Below, piece by piece: positions 35,701 to 43,446 of a stretch of 64,000 bases of DNA. The notes beneath the pieces were generated by a model that saw only the letters and a list, made by a program, of their open reading frames with translations, searched no databases and was not told the DNA's origin. Every line of letters starts with the position of its first letter. Position 1 is the first letter of the stretch. The position numbers and the translations under genes were made by a program. Source of the stretch: Ulvibacterium sp. (lineage in GTDB: Bacteria > Bacteroidota > Bacteroidia > Flavobacteriales > Flavobacteriaceae); assembly GCF_028285715.1 (NCBI RefSeq), contig NZ_JANQOO010000010.1, forward strand, positions 372,001 through 436,000, read 5' to 3'.

Positions 35701-37060
35701 TTTGCCCATGGCGGTATCTACCAGTGCCGGGGCCGAAGTGCAACGGCCATTGGCCACGGTGGTCATTGGTGGGCTGGTCACGGCCACGCTATTGACCTTG
35801 ATAGTGCTACCCGTACTGTATATTATTTTTAGCGGCACGAAAACCAATCTCCCAAAAAAACGGAAGACAAGAAACAAGGTAATGCTGTTGTTGACAGGAA
35901 TCCTGTTGCCCACTATGGCAAGGGCTCAAGAACGACCATTGGTCTTGGATGATTTGTTATCAATAGCCCTGGAAAACAATGCAGGTCTAAAAGCGGCCAA
36001 ATTACACGTTGAACAGTCCGACGCGTTGATATCCAGTGCCTTCGATTTTAATAAGACCGAGATCTATTATCAATATGACGAAAATAACCTTACGCTGACG
36101 AACGAGCCCCTTCGTGTTTTTGGAATACAGCAAGATTTTCTGTTCCCAACCGTGTATTTCGCGGAAAAACGTCGAAATAAGGCTCGCGCCTTAATGGCGG
36201 TAAACCATTACGAAATCGTACAAAAAACTATAAAACGTGAAGTGGTCGCCACATATTACACCTACCTGTATGCCAAGGAAAAGGAAGCTATTTTTAAACG
36301 ATTGGATAGCCTCTACCGAAGTTCCTCCCGAATGGCACAACGCCGTTTTGAACTGGGGGAAACCAATTATCTAGAAAAGATTACAGCACAGTCCAAACAA
36401 CAACAAATGACTATTCGTTTGGAACGTGCCATTCAGGAAATCGCCATTGCAAGGACAAACCTGAGAAGAGTAATTCAGACCGATTCCCTTCCGACAATTG
36501 CCCTAATACCACTGACCAAATTTGTTTTGCATTCTCCCCAGATGGCCCTAAGTCCCGAGCTCCGATATTATGAAAACAATGCGACTTTGATGCAAGCGGA
36601 ACGGAGCCTGGCCACACAACAATTGCTACCGGATATTGGCCTTAACTACTTTCAGGGTACCACACCTAACCTAAACGGCACATTGATAGGTTATCAATTA
36701 GGGCTTAAGATTCCCCTTTTCTTTAGCGGTCAATCGGCAAGGATAAAATCCAGCAAGATAGCCGAGGAAATAGCCGTAGAAGAATCCAAGGAATATAAAA
36801 TTCGATTTAGTGCCCGTTATGACGAACTCATGGCCCAATACAAAGCGCATATGAAAGCCTTGGAATATTATGAAAAGGAGGGAAATCAGCTCTCCGAAGA
36901 ACTTTTAAAGACCTCGGAATCGAGTTTTAGAAACGGAGAAATCGATTTCTTCCAGTATATACTTAGCTTGGAAAATGCCTATGAAATACAGTTGGATTAT
37001 TTGGATAATCTCGACCTGTTTAACCAAACGGCCATCAAACTTAACTATCTAAACCTTTAA
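32726..37060 (+). CDS. CzcA/CusA-family heavy-metal RND pump fused to a TolC-like outer-membrane component
   Basis: 1,444 residues. Residues 1-1050 are a complete heavy-metal RND permease: N-terminal helix, porter domains, GAIDFGIIIDGAVIIVE in TM4 with the proton-relay aspartate, DEGDFVIQPILKTGTS and GFIALFGIAVLNGIVLLEH in the second half. From residue 1053 on, the frame continues without stop into a TolC-family protein (LVLDDLLSIALENNAGLKAAK, helical hairpins to 1444). The junction has a basic stretch (KKRKTRNK), a hydrophobic core (VMLLLTGILLP) and ARA before Q1068, exactly a signal peptide. Inner-membrane pump and outer-membrane channel thus come from one gene, with likely cleavage between them. 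The adaptor follows 10 bases later. Confidence 0.93.
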   Translation: MLSRIIKLSIRNKFIVLLFTLFLICFGLYSLTQIPIGAVPDVTNNQVQVITTSRNLSTQDMEQFITYPVELEMANLPGVKEIRSISKFGLSVVTIVFDDDMGTYLPRQLIAEKIKSASEKIPEGFGTPEMGPISTGLGEIYQYILDVKEGYEDQYTVTDLRTIQDWVVKRQLSGIPGVVEVNTWGGFLKQYEVALNTEKLNAMEIDAREVFTALEDNNNVVGGGYIEKRNQAYFIRGEGLVISLSDIEEIVVKTRDGIPIYIKDIAEVGYGSAIRFGAITGNGEGEKVLGQVMMLKNADSKKVIDAVKERVASISKTLPEGVYINAFLDRSELIAKTTSTVTENLVLGCLIVTFVVVLLLGNLRSGLVVTSVIPLSLFFALSLMYLFGVDANLMSLGAIDFGIIIDGAVIIVEFIAFQITQQRSQLVALSKNDRQKKRDAITESSTSKMMNSAIFGQLIVFIVFIPVLSLSGVEGKMFKPMALTFSFALIGAIVLCFTYVPVAAALFLRPSKTAEKNISVRLMNLLNRGYEPVIDWALRSKRWVLGISGGLLVLAGILFSSMGGEFVPTLDEGDFVIQPILKTGTSLEKTVEITTQIETILLENFPEVEQVVTRIGAAEVPTDPMSMEESDIIIILKPKNEWVSARTKDELAEKFKEALSVIAGMEVEFTQPIEMRFNELITGVRADIAIKVFGEDLDILSKKGNEIKDLIQNVKGAADVSVEKIVGLPQMNVKYNRTKIARYGLNIADLNDMVAMGFAGRNVGNVYEGEKRFELVVRLDKRQRKDIDNLKNLYVDLPAGGKIPLRELADISYQKGAAKISRDDTRRRIVVGINVRNRDLQSVVNDVRRLIDENLQLPVGYSITYGGQFENLQSAKTRLWVAVPIALLLIFILLYFAFRSVKEALLIFSAIPLAAVGGVLLLWSRSMPFSISAGVGFIALFGIAVLNGIVLLEHFKELGHQSFKTMEALVKQGTKDRLRAVVLTASAASLGFLPMAVSTSAGAEVQRPLATVVIGGLVTATLLTLIVLPVLYIIFSGTKTNLPKKRKTRNKVMLLLTGILLPTMARAQERPLVLDDLLSIALENNAGLKAAKLHVEQSDALISSAFDFNKTEIYYQYDENNLTLTNEPLRVFGIQQDFLFPTVYFAEKRRNKARALMAVNHYEIVQKTIKREVVATYYTYLYAKEKEAIFKRLDSLYRSSSRMAQRRFELGETNYLEKITAQSKQQQMTIRLERAIQEIAIARTNLRRVIQTDSLPTIALIPLTKFVLHSPQMALSPELRYYENNATLMQAERSLATQQLLPDIGLNYFQGTTPNLNGTLIGYQLGLKIPLFFSGQSARIKSSKIAEEIAVEESKEYKIRFSARYDELMAQYKAHMKALEYYEKEGNQLSEELLKTSESSFRNGEIDFFQYILSLENAYEIQLDYLDNLDLFNQTAIKLNYLNL

Positions 37061-37070
37061 AATTTTATCT

Positions 37071-38210
37071 ATGAAACATTTACCCTATATATCGCTCGTT
37101 ACCCTGGCCCTTTTAAATACTTTGGGCTGTGGGGAAAACAAAAGTACCGGGGCCTCCGAAGAGAATGTGGAAACGGTTATCAACGAATTTATCGTAACTA
37201 GGGAACAGTTTAAGAAAAATGGGATGGAGTTGGGCCATTTGGAGGAAAAATCCTTTCCAATGACCGTAAGTACCAATGGTAGAATAGATGTCCCTCCCGA
37301 AAATATGGCGGTTGTAAATGCGATGATGGGTGGTTACATCAAAAAAACACCACTTTTAATTGGGGACAAGGTAAACAAAGGCCAGCTTTTGGTTACTTTG
37401 GAAAATCCTGAATTTATTGCCCTGCAACAAGAATATCTGGAAGTAAAGGAGCAATTAGTCTATCTGAAATCCGAATACGACCGACACAAAATCCTTTTTG
37501 AGGAAAAAATTTCCTCCCAAAAGAACTATTTAAGGACGGAAAGTGAATTTAAAACCGCTCAAGCCCGATATAATGGGTTGCAAAAACAATTAAAAATGCT
37601 GAATATTTCTCCATTAGAAGTAGAAAACGGGAATATCACGGCTACAACTTCACTCTATGCCCCTGTATCAGGCAGCATTACTAAAATATGGGTATCCAAA
37701 GGTGTCTACGTATCTCCTTCTTCCCCTATTTTGGAAATTGTGAACAATGAACATATTCATCTAGAATTGGTTGTTTTTGAAAAGGACATTATGCAAGTGG
37801 AGAAAGGACAGCCCATACATTTTAGGATTCCCGAAGCTTCGGACGAGACCTTCGAAGCAGAGGTATATTTAGTAGGTACGACCATAAATGAGAATCGTAC
37901 CATTCAAGTCCATGCGCATCTAAAAAACGAGAAGGAAAACAGATTTCTAATGGGAATGTTTGTTGAGGCGGACATTGTTACGGATGAAGACCGGGCCCCT
38001 GCCCTTCCCTCGGAGGCTATTGTGACCATTGATGACAAGACCTACGCACTTCTCCTTGTTTCCGAGAATGATGGCAATTATCAATTCAGGAAACTGCAAG
38101 TACAAATAGGGCAGACCCATGCCGGTCATACCGCTATTGGGAACATTGAAAAATTGGATGCCAACGGCAAGTTTTTGGCCAAAGGCGCTTTTGGGCTAAT
38201 AGGGGAATAA
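37071..38210 (+). CDS. RND efflux periplasmic adaptor (CusB/CzcB-like lipoprotein)
   Basis: 379 residues with a lipoprotein signal (LLNTLGC lipobox near residue 20). Membrane fusion protein layout: lipoyl half (VNAMMGGYIKKTPLLIGDKVNKGQLLVTLENPEF), a coiled-coil hairpin (residues 115-180), the second lipoyl half (LYAPVSGSITKIWVSKGVYV) and beta-barrel domain (RIPEASDETFEAEVYLVGTT). It should link the CzcA-type pump and its TolC part. Last gene of the unit; it converges with the ZIP gene at 38215. Confidence 0.93.
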   Translation: MKHLPYISLVTLALLNTLGCGENKSTGASEENVETVINEFIVTREQFKKNGMELGHLEEKSFPMTVSTNGRIDVPPENMAVVNAMMGGYIKKTPLLIGDKVNKGQLLVTLENPEFIALQQEYLEVKEQLVYLKSEYDRHKILFEEKISSQKNYLRTESEFKTAQARYNGLQKQLKMLNISPLEVENGNITATTSLYAPVSGSITKIWVSKGVYVSPSSPILEIVNNEHIHLELVVFEKDIMQVEKGQPIHFRIPEASDETFEAEVYLVGTTINENRTIQVHAHLKNEKENRFLMGMFVEADIVTDEDRAPALPSEAIVTIDDKTYALLLVSENDGNYQFRKLQVQIGQTHAGHTAIGNIEKLDANGKFLAKGAFGLIGE

Positions 38211-38214
38211 GGTT

Positions 38215-39036
38215 TTATCCCAATCCCACATCCAACGTCATCATAATAATAAAACCCCCGATAAAACCCATAGTGGCAATGTCCGTATATCTGTCTTGCT
38301 GCGTTTCGGGGATTACCTCCTCTACCACCACGAATATCATGGCCCCAGCTGCAAACGAGAGCGCATAAGGCAAAATAGGCTGGAAGGTCAATACGGCCCA
38401 TGCTCCCAAAACCCCAGCTATGGGCTCAACGATAGCCGAGGCCTGACCGTAAAGAAAACTCTTATAACGGCTTAAGCCTTGACGGCGTAGTGGCATAGCC
38501 ACTGCAAAACCTTCCGGGAAATTTTGTAAGCCTATGCCCAAGGCCAGTGCTACTGCACCACCAATGCTGGCTCCCTCAAACCCCGCTGCCACACCTCCAA
38601 AGAGTACCCCTACGGCCAAACCTTCAGGAATATTATGTAGGGTTATGGCCAAGGTAAGTAGGGTGGTCCTGTGCCAAGGGGTCTTAACACCTTCGGCCTC
38701 GCTTTCCTTAAAATTGATATGCAAATGAGGTAGAATTTTATCCAATCCATAGATAAAAATGGCCCCAAACAAAAAACCAATGGCCGCAGGAATCACTTTT
38801 ACAAAGCCCTCCCCTGGACTCATCTCTATCCCAGGGGCCAAAAGACTCCAAAAACTCGCAGCGACCATAACCCCACCGGTAAAACCTAGCATCCCATCCA
38901 AAAGGGCCCTATTCATTCCCTTGAACAAAAAAACCAGGGCGGCACCACATGCCGTAAGCCCCCATGTAAACAAAGTGGCATAAAGCGCTGCTAAAATTGG
39001 GTTTATGGATTCAAAATAATCGATTACCTGTTGCAT
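38215..39036 (-). CDS. ZIP family divalent metal transporter
   Basis: 273 residues, about eight membrane helices, with ZIP metal sites HNIPEGLAVG in TM4 and NFPEGFAVAM in TM5. ZIP proteins bring Zn(II), Mn(II) or Fe(II) into the cytosol. The gene follows the DtxR-type regulator with a 2-base gap, so both share one promoter and the transporter is presumably under its metal-dependent control. It faces the efflux operon tail to tail; uptake and export of divalent metals are therefore neighbours here. Confidence 0.92.
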   Translation of the reverse strand: MQQVIDYFESINPILAALYATLFTWGLTACGAALVFLFKGMNRALLDGMLGFTGGVMVAASFWSLLAPGIEMSPGEGFVKVIPAAIGFLFGAIFIYGLDKILPHLHINFKESEAEGVKTPWHRTTLLTLAITLHNIPEGLAVGVLFGGVAAGFEGASIGGAVALALGIGLQNFPEGFAVAMPLRRQGLSRYKSFLYGQASAIVEPIAGVLGAWAVLTFQPILPYALSFAAGAMIFVVVEEVIPETQQDRYTDIATMGFIGGFIIMMTLDVGLG

Positions 39037-39038
39037 AG

Positions 39039-39695
39039 CTATTCTGTAATTTTAATATAGAGATTGGCTGCAATCTGTTCGGAAATATGAATATCCCGGC
39101 CTTTAATTTTTAAATGTAGCGAGCCATCGAACTCCTCCTTGTCCAAGACCTGTATGGCATCGCCCAAGGCGATATTGTTCTTGTCCAGGAATTTTAGGAA
39201 GGGGGGTGTGGAATCCTTGACCCCGACACATATTCCCTCTGCTCCAATGGGTACTTCGTTCAATAGTTTTTTGATCGCTTTCTTAAATTCGCCTTCCTTT
39301 GAAGGTATGGGGTCCCCGTGGGGATCAACTTGCGGATATCCCAAATGCTTATCCAAACGATCCACCAATTTTTCACTTTTTATGTGTTCCAACTGCTCCG
39401 CAACGTCATGTACCTCATCCCATGAAAAGTCCAATTTTTCGACTAGGAATACTTCCCAAAGACGATGCTTTCGAACCAAGGTCAAAGCCGTTTTCGTACC
39501 GAACTCGGTTAGGTATACCCCTTTGTATTTTTTGTAATTGACCAGTCCCTTTTCCGAAAGTTTTTTGACCATATCCGTTACCGAAGAAGGTTTGGTCTCC
39601 ATTTGTTCCGCAATGGAATTGGTGGATACACTGGTAAGCTCCCCTTTGCTCAAGTGATAAATGGTTTTAATATAGTCTTCCTCCGAAAGTGTCAT
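39039..39695 (-). CDS. DtxR/MntR-family metal-dependent transcriptional regulator
   Basis: 218 residues: an N-terminal winged helix (LTSVSTNSIAEQMETKPSSVTDMVKKLSEKGLV), a dimerisation/metal-binding domain (HRLWEVFLVEKLDFSWDEVHDVAEQLEHIKSEKL; the E/H residues are the usual ligands) and a C-terminal FeoA/SH3-like domain (residues 150-218). It should bind DNA when loaded with Mn(II), Fe(II) or Zn(II). The promoter region carries a 15-bp perfect inverted repeat (39735-39770) over the -33 element, which suggests autoregulation. First gene of a two-gene operon with ZIP. Confidence 0.93.
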   Translation of the reverse strand: MTLSEEDYIKTIYHLSKGELTSVSTNSIAEQMETKPSSVTDMVKKLSEKGLVNYKKYKGVYLTEFGTKTALTLVRKHRLWEVFLVEKLDFSWDEVHDVAEQLEHIKSEKLVDRLDKHLGYPQVDPHGDPIPSKEGEFKKAIKKLLNEVPIGAEGICVGVKDSTPPFLKFLDKNNIALGDAIQVLDKEEFDGSLHLKIKGRDIHISEQIAANLYIKITE

Positions 39696-39712
39696 TCAAA
39701 TTTCATTTTATA

Positions 39713-39770
39713 CAAAAATACATTTTTATATGTAAAAACAAATTTTTAGACAACACTAAAAATTTGTTTT
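39713..39770 (-). promoter_or_regulatory. dtxR-ZIP promoter and operator
   Basis: On the minus strand TATTTTTG (39713-39720) matches TAnnTTTG and TTTG (39739-39742) sits 18 bases upstream. A perfect inverted repeat, AAAACAAATTTTTAG (39735-39749) and CTAAAAATTTGTTTT (39756-39770) with a 6-base spacer, covers the -33 box. This fits repression by the metal-loaded DtxR-type protein encoded directly downstream. Confidence 0.7.
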
Positions 39771-40128
39771 GCTATAATTAAAAAGAAATCTAATTATCTA
39801 TTCTCCTTGCATTTCCCAGGTTTTTGTCCCTTTTGTCGGTATGAGTAGAACACTAAACCTGTGAGCTTATTGGAAGGTCTGGTACACACTGAAATGTAAA
39901 GTCCCGCTTTCCTTAAAAAAACCAACGGCCCGTATTTTTCCGACCCTACATATATCTATGGGCCAGCTATAGGTCTCCTGGGTTTTTCGGAATGTGCTAT
40001 CGATTATACTTAAGATTACCCGCCTCCGACCAAAAGCCCAGGAAAGTAGATTAAAAAGAAAGGACTAAGCCGAACCGAAGTATTGCCAAACAGAGGATAT
40101 TCCATACTTTTAAAGGCAAAACGGGCAC
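39771..40128. other. Intergenic region upstream of the lycopene cyclase
   Basis: 358 bases between the dtxR operator and the lycopene cyclase start. No open frame with protein-like content, no tRNA and no strong hairpin was found. No exact TAnnTTTG box lies close to the TTG start at 40129. Confidence 0.4.
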
Positions 40129-41283
40129 TTGCAAAAAGAAAATACACTATTTGATTACATCATTATCGGTGCGGGAGCCGCAGGTCTTATGTTGGCCGAG
40201 GCCATGGGCAGGGATGTCTTTTTTAGGGATAAATCGATTTTAGTATTGGACAAGGACGCCAAAAAAATCAATGACCGCACCTGGTGTTTTTGGGAAAAGG
40301 GACCAGGCCATTTTGATGATATTGTACACCAAACCTGGGACCATATTTATTTTTCCGGACAACGGTTTTCCGAACGGTTTCCTATTGCGCCATATTCCTA
40401 TAAAATGATCAAGGGTATCGATTTTTATACGTCATACTTCAGTCGGATTTCGAGCTTCCCAAATATTATATTCAGCCAGGAAAAGGTGTCAAAAATTCAA
40501 GAAGGAAAGGACGTGGTAAGGGTGATTACGGAAAAAAAGGAATATAGGGGAAAGCAGGTCTTTAACAGTATTTTTGACTATCGGATGGCTACCGGGCAAA
40601 AGAAGTATCCGGTACTACAACAGCATTTCCTTGGGTGGTTTTTGCGAACCACTCGTCCTATTTTTGATGTGAATCAAGCTACCTATATGGATTTTTCAGT
40701 TCCGCAACAAGGTAATACTCGATTTATTTATGTCCTACCTTTCTCGGAGACCGAAGCCCTAGTGGAGTATACCCTATTCTCCGAGGATTTGCTTCCAGAG
40801 GAAGACTACAAAGACGCCCTGGTAGACTATCTAAAATCTAAGTTGAAGAGTCCCGATTTTGAGATTATGGAAACAGAAAAGGGTAATATTCCCATGACCT
40901 GTTATAATTTTAGTGAACATAATACCTCAAAGATTTACCATATAGGAACAGCGGGCGGTTGGGCCAAACCCAGCACGGGTTACACTTTTATGAGTACATC
41001 CAAAAAGGTTCCCATTCTTTTGGAGTTTCTGAAAACCGGTAAGCCCCTGAACACATTTCGTTTTAAGAATAGATTTTGGTATTACGATTTGTTGTTTTTA
41101 GATGTACTAAAGGATAACAATGCCATAGGATTTAAGGTGTTTGAAGCTCTTTTCAAAAATAGGACGCCCCAACAGGTCTTTAAGTTCCTTGATGAAGAAA
41201 CCAACATTTGGGAAGACTTGGGAAATATTTGGGGAAGTCCAAAAATTCCGTTTACCAAGGCACTCCTTAAACGATTGTTTTAA
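40129..41283 (+). CDS. crtY: Lycopene beta-cyclase (CrtY-type)
   Basis: 384 residues. The N-terminal dinucleotide-binding motif is DYIIIGAGAAGLMLAEAM. Cyclase motifs follow: NDRTWCFWEKG, FLGWFLRTTRPIFDVNQATYMDF, FIYVLPFSETEALVEYTLFS and GTAGGWAKPSTGYTF. It converts lycopene to beta-carotene at the membrane; flavobacteria then make zeaxanthin-type pigments. Start TTG at 40129. It overlaps the polyprenyl synthase tail to tail by 4 bases. Other crt genes are not in the window. Confidence 0.92.
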   Translation: MQKENTLFDYIIIGAGAAGLMLAEAMGRDVFFRDKSILVLDKDAKKINDRTWCFWEKGPGHFDDIVHQTWDHIYFSGQRFSERFPIAPYSYKMIKGIDFYTSYFSRISSFPNIIFSQEKVSKIQEGKDVVRVITEKKEYRGKQVFNSIFDYRMATGQKKYPVLQQHFLGWFLRTTRPIFDVNQATYMDFSVPQQGNTRFIYVLPFSETEALVEYTLFSEDLLPEEDYKDALVDYLKSKLKSPDFEIMETEKGNIPMTCYNFSEHNTSKIYHIGTAGGWAKPSTGYTFMSTSKKVPILLEFLKTGKPLNTFRFKNRFWYYDLLFLDVLKDNNAIGFKVFEALFKNRTPQQVFKFLDEETNIWEDLGNIWGSPKIPFTKALLKRLF

Positions 41284-42254
41284 ACTTGGCGGCGCATTAA
41301 ATTTTCACCAAATTGCTGTAGTGAAGCCTTTTTATCGGTGGGAACATCCAGCCTTTCGAGACTTTTAAACGCTCTTTGGGTATAGCCCTCAATAGCTGTT
41401 TCCGTAATTTTGGCCGTACCGCTATCGATGAAAATCTCCTTAATGGAATTGATTTTGGCAGTGGGGTCTTCAGGTCTAATGGAATACAGGTCCAATAACT
41501 CCTTTTTTTGTTCCGGTTTAGCTAATTCCAATGCTTTTAGGTATAGGAATGTCTTCTTATTTTCAATAATGTCACCTCCTACTTGCTTACCAAAGGTCTC
41601 CGAATCACCAAAGACATCTAAAAAGTCGTCCTTTATTTGAAAGGCGATTCCTAGATTAAGTCCAAAATCATAGACCGCATCTTGCGCATCCTTTGGCGCT
41701 TTGGCCACAATGGCACCCATTTTTAAGGTAGCCGCGACAAGTACCGCCGTTTTATACTCGATCATCTTCAGGTATTCGGGAATGGTCACATCGTCCCTTT
41801 CCTCAAAATCCATGTCATATTGCTGGCCCTCACAAACTTCCAAGGCTGTTTTGCTAAAAAGTTTTGCCAAATCCCTGAACATTGGGTTTTCATAATTCTC
41901 AAATAACTGATAGGCAACAATGAGCATGGCATCACCTGAGAGAATTCCGGTATTTATATTCCATTTTTCATGTACCGAAGGTTTGCCCCTACGTAACGGG
42001 GCCCGGTCCATAATATCGTCATGCACCAATGAAAAATTGTGAAAAACTTCTACAGAAAGTGCTGCATCCAAAGCCTTTTTATAATCGACTTCAAAGATTT
42101 CCGCGGCCATCAAAACCAGAACAGGACGTAGACGCTTGCCTTCCAAATTCAGAATATAGGTAATAGGTTCATATAGGTTTCTGGGCTCCTGAGTCTCTAC
42201 TCTCTTTTCCAAATACGAAATGAACTCGGAACGATAGAATTCTATGGATTGCAT
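41280..42254 (-). CDS. Polyprenyl diphosphate synthase (GGPP/FPP synthase-type)
   Basis: 324 residues. The two aspartate-rich motifs are HDDIMDRA (DDxxD) near residue 80 and KDDFLDVFG near residue 210; LEGKRLRPVLVLMAAE and GDAMLIVAYQ are also typical. It condenses IPP with allylic diphosphates; product length cannot be fixed, but the place next to lycopene cyclase favours a C20 product for carotenoids. Start ATG at 42254; longer readings are not family-like. A TATTTTTG box (42270-42277, minus strand) is a plausible -7 element. Confidence 0.92.
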   Translation of the reverse strand: MQSIEFYRSEFISYLEKRVETQEPRNLYEPITYILNLEGKRLRPVLVLMAAEIFEVDYKKALDAALSVEVFHNFSLVHDDIMDRAPLRRGKPSVHEKWNINTGILSGDAMLIVAYQLFENYENPMFRDLAKLFSKTALEVCEGQQYDMDFEERDDVTIPEYLKMIEYKTAVLVAATLKMGAIVAKAPKDAQDAVYDFGLNLGIAFQIKDDFLDVFGDSETFGKQVGGDIIENKKTFLYLKALELAKPEQKKELLDLYSIRPEDPTAKINSIKEIFIDSGTAKITETAIEGYTQRAFKSLERLDVPTDKKASLQQFGENLMRRQV

Positions 42255-42399
42255 TGTAACAATTTTCCCCAAAAATACACCTATTGCCAACATCTTATGC
42301 AGTGCACCCCGGAAATAGTAGTGAATAAGTGAAATAAAGTGCAATAGATTAGAAAACCTTCGTCTATATAATTGAAGTTTTCCAATAACTCACTTTCGA

Positions 42400-42942
42400 A
42401 TGGTTTCGAATACCGAAAACTATACCAAGTTAAAAACCTTTTTCAACGACGAATATCATTCGCTGAGATTCTATGTAAAATCGCGAATAGATAATGCGGC
42501 GGATAGGGATGCCGAGGATATTGTGCAGGACGTTGCCCTTAAGCTTTTTTCTAGGGCCGATAATCTTTCGCCTATTGAAAATATTGCTGGTTTCGTGTAC
42601 AATTCCATACGCAATAAGATTATTGACCTAATGCGCACCAAAAAGTCCGAAACACGTTTGGAAAGCGAAATAGAAGATCGGTTTATGGAGTTTGCGGAAG
42701 TGTTCTACGGCAAAACGGACAATGCCTATTCAGATCATATGAAAAACGAGTTGAAACGGGCAATCTTCAATTTAAAGCCTGATTATCGCGATATTTTATT
42801 GGCCGTGGATTTTGAGGGTTATAGCTACAGGGAACTGTCCGATGAAACCGGGGTTCCCCAGGGAACATTGATGTCTAGGCGCCATCGTGCCCTAGCACTG
42901 TTATTGACACAATTAAAATCAGAAAAAAACAACAATAATTAA
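42400..42942 (+). CDS. ECF-type RNA polymerase sigma factor (second)
   Basis: 180 residues: region 2 (AEDIVQDVALKLFSRADNLSPIENIAGFVYNSIRNKIIDLMR, 35-80) and region 4 (LKPDYRDILLAVDFEGYSYRELSDETGVPQGTLMSRRHRALALL, 125-170). It is followed after 10 bases by a single-pass or two-pass membrane protein that could act as its anti-sigma factor or sensor. It is not closely related to the sigma factor at 22.0 kb. Direct repeats of GTGAA-like units lie upstream (about 42320-42345) but no promoter consensus is proven. Confidence 0.9.
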   Translation: MVSNTENYTKLKTFFNDEYHSLRFYVKSRIDNAADRDAEDIVQDVALKLFSRADNLSPIENIAGFVYNSIRNKIIDLMRTKKSETRLESEIEDRFMEFAEVFYGKTDNAYSDHMKNELKRAIFNLKPDYRDILLAVDFEGYSYRELSDETGVPQGTLMSRRHRALALLLTQLKSEKNNNN

Positions 42943-42952
42943 ATGTAAAAAA

Positions 42953-43357
42953 ATGGAAGATCATGTAGAACGTGTCGTAAAGACCAAAGTAAAAAAAGAA
43001 GTCACCAAAGCATTCAAGGTATTTTTCGCCATTACAGCCGCCATAGTTTTTGTGTTTCTCTTTGGCTATATCATCATGTGGCTTTGGAATTGGCTAATGC
43101 CGGATATTTTTGGTTTGACCAAAATTACTTACTGGCAAGCCGTTGGTATTCTGGCGTTGGCGAAAATTCTTTTTGGAAGCTTTGGAGGCCACCATTCGAA
43201 AAGCAAATCAAAGTCCGGAAGAAAATGGAAATCCATTGAGTGCCGGGGCTCAAGAAATGATTTTTCAGAATGGAAATATTATGACAGCTACTGGAAAGAA
43301 GAAGGCGAAAATGCCTATAAGGAGTATGTGGAGCGAAAAAAACAAGAGGAACAATGA
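42953..43357 (+). CDS. Membrane protein paired with the ECF sigma factor
   Basis: 134 residues: a charged cytosolic start (EDHVERVVKTKVKKEVTKAFK), two hydrophobic segments (VFFAITAAIVFVFLFGYIIMWLWNWL and ITYWQAVGILALAKILFGSF) and a basic, polar tail ending in a charged helix (EGENAYKEYVERKKQEEQ). No zinc finger and no known anti-sigma domain is visible. The 10-base spacing to the sigma gene implies a functional couple; an anti-sigma role is inference. Confidence 0.72.
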   Translation: MEDHVERVVKTKVKKEVTKAFKVFFAITAAIVFVFLFGYIIMWLWNWLMPDIFGLTKITYWQAVGILALAKILFGSFGGHHSKSKSKSGRKWKSIECRGSRNDFSEWKYYDSYWKEEGENAYKEYVERKKQEEQ

Positions 43358-43395
43358 TATCTGTCAGTGGCAATGTTAAATAATTGCAAAACTTT

Positions 43396-43436
43396 GGAAA
43401 CTTTTAATGTGTTTTAAGTTTCCCAGTGTATATTTG
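43396..43436 (+). promoter_or_regulatory. Promoter and dyad of the tetR-efflux operon
   Basis: TATATTTG (43429-43436) matches the -7 element, 10 bases before the ATG. Just upstream GGAAACTT (43396-43403) and AAGTTTCC (43416-43423) form an 8-bp perfect inverted repeat with 12 bases between, spanning the expected -33 region. This is a natural position for autorepression by the TetR protein. Confidence 0.6.
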
Positions 43437-43446
43437 CGGCCTTATT

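Noticed and set aside
34219-35913. Minus-strand frames of about 200 codons inside the RND pump
   Set aside because: Serine/isoleucine-rich shadow translations opposite conserved RND motifs.
42352-42382. GAAAACCTTC/GAAGTTTTC imperfect inverted repeat before the second sigma gene
   Set aside because: Contains a bulge and has no clear position relative to a promoter.
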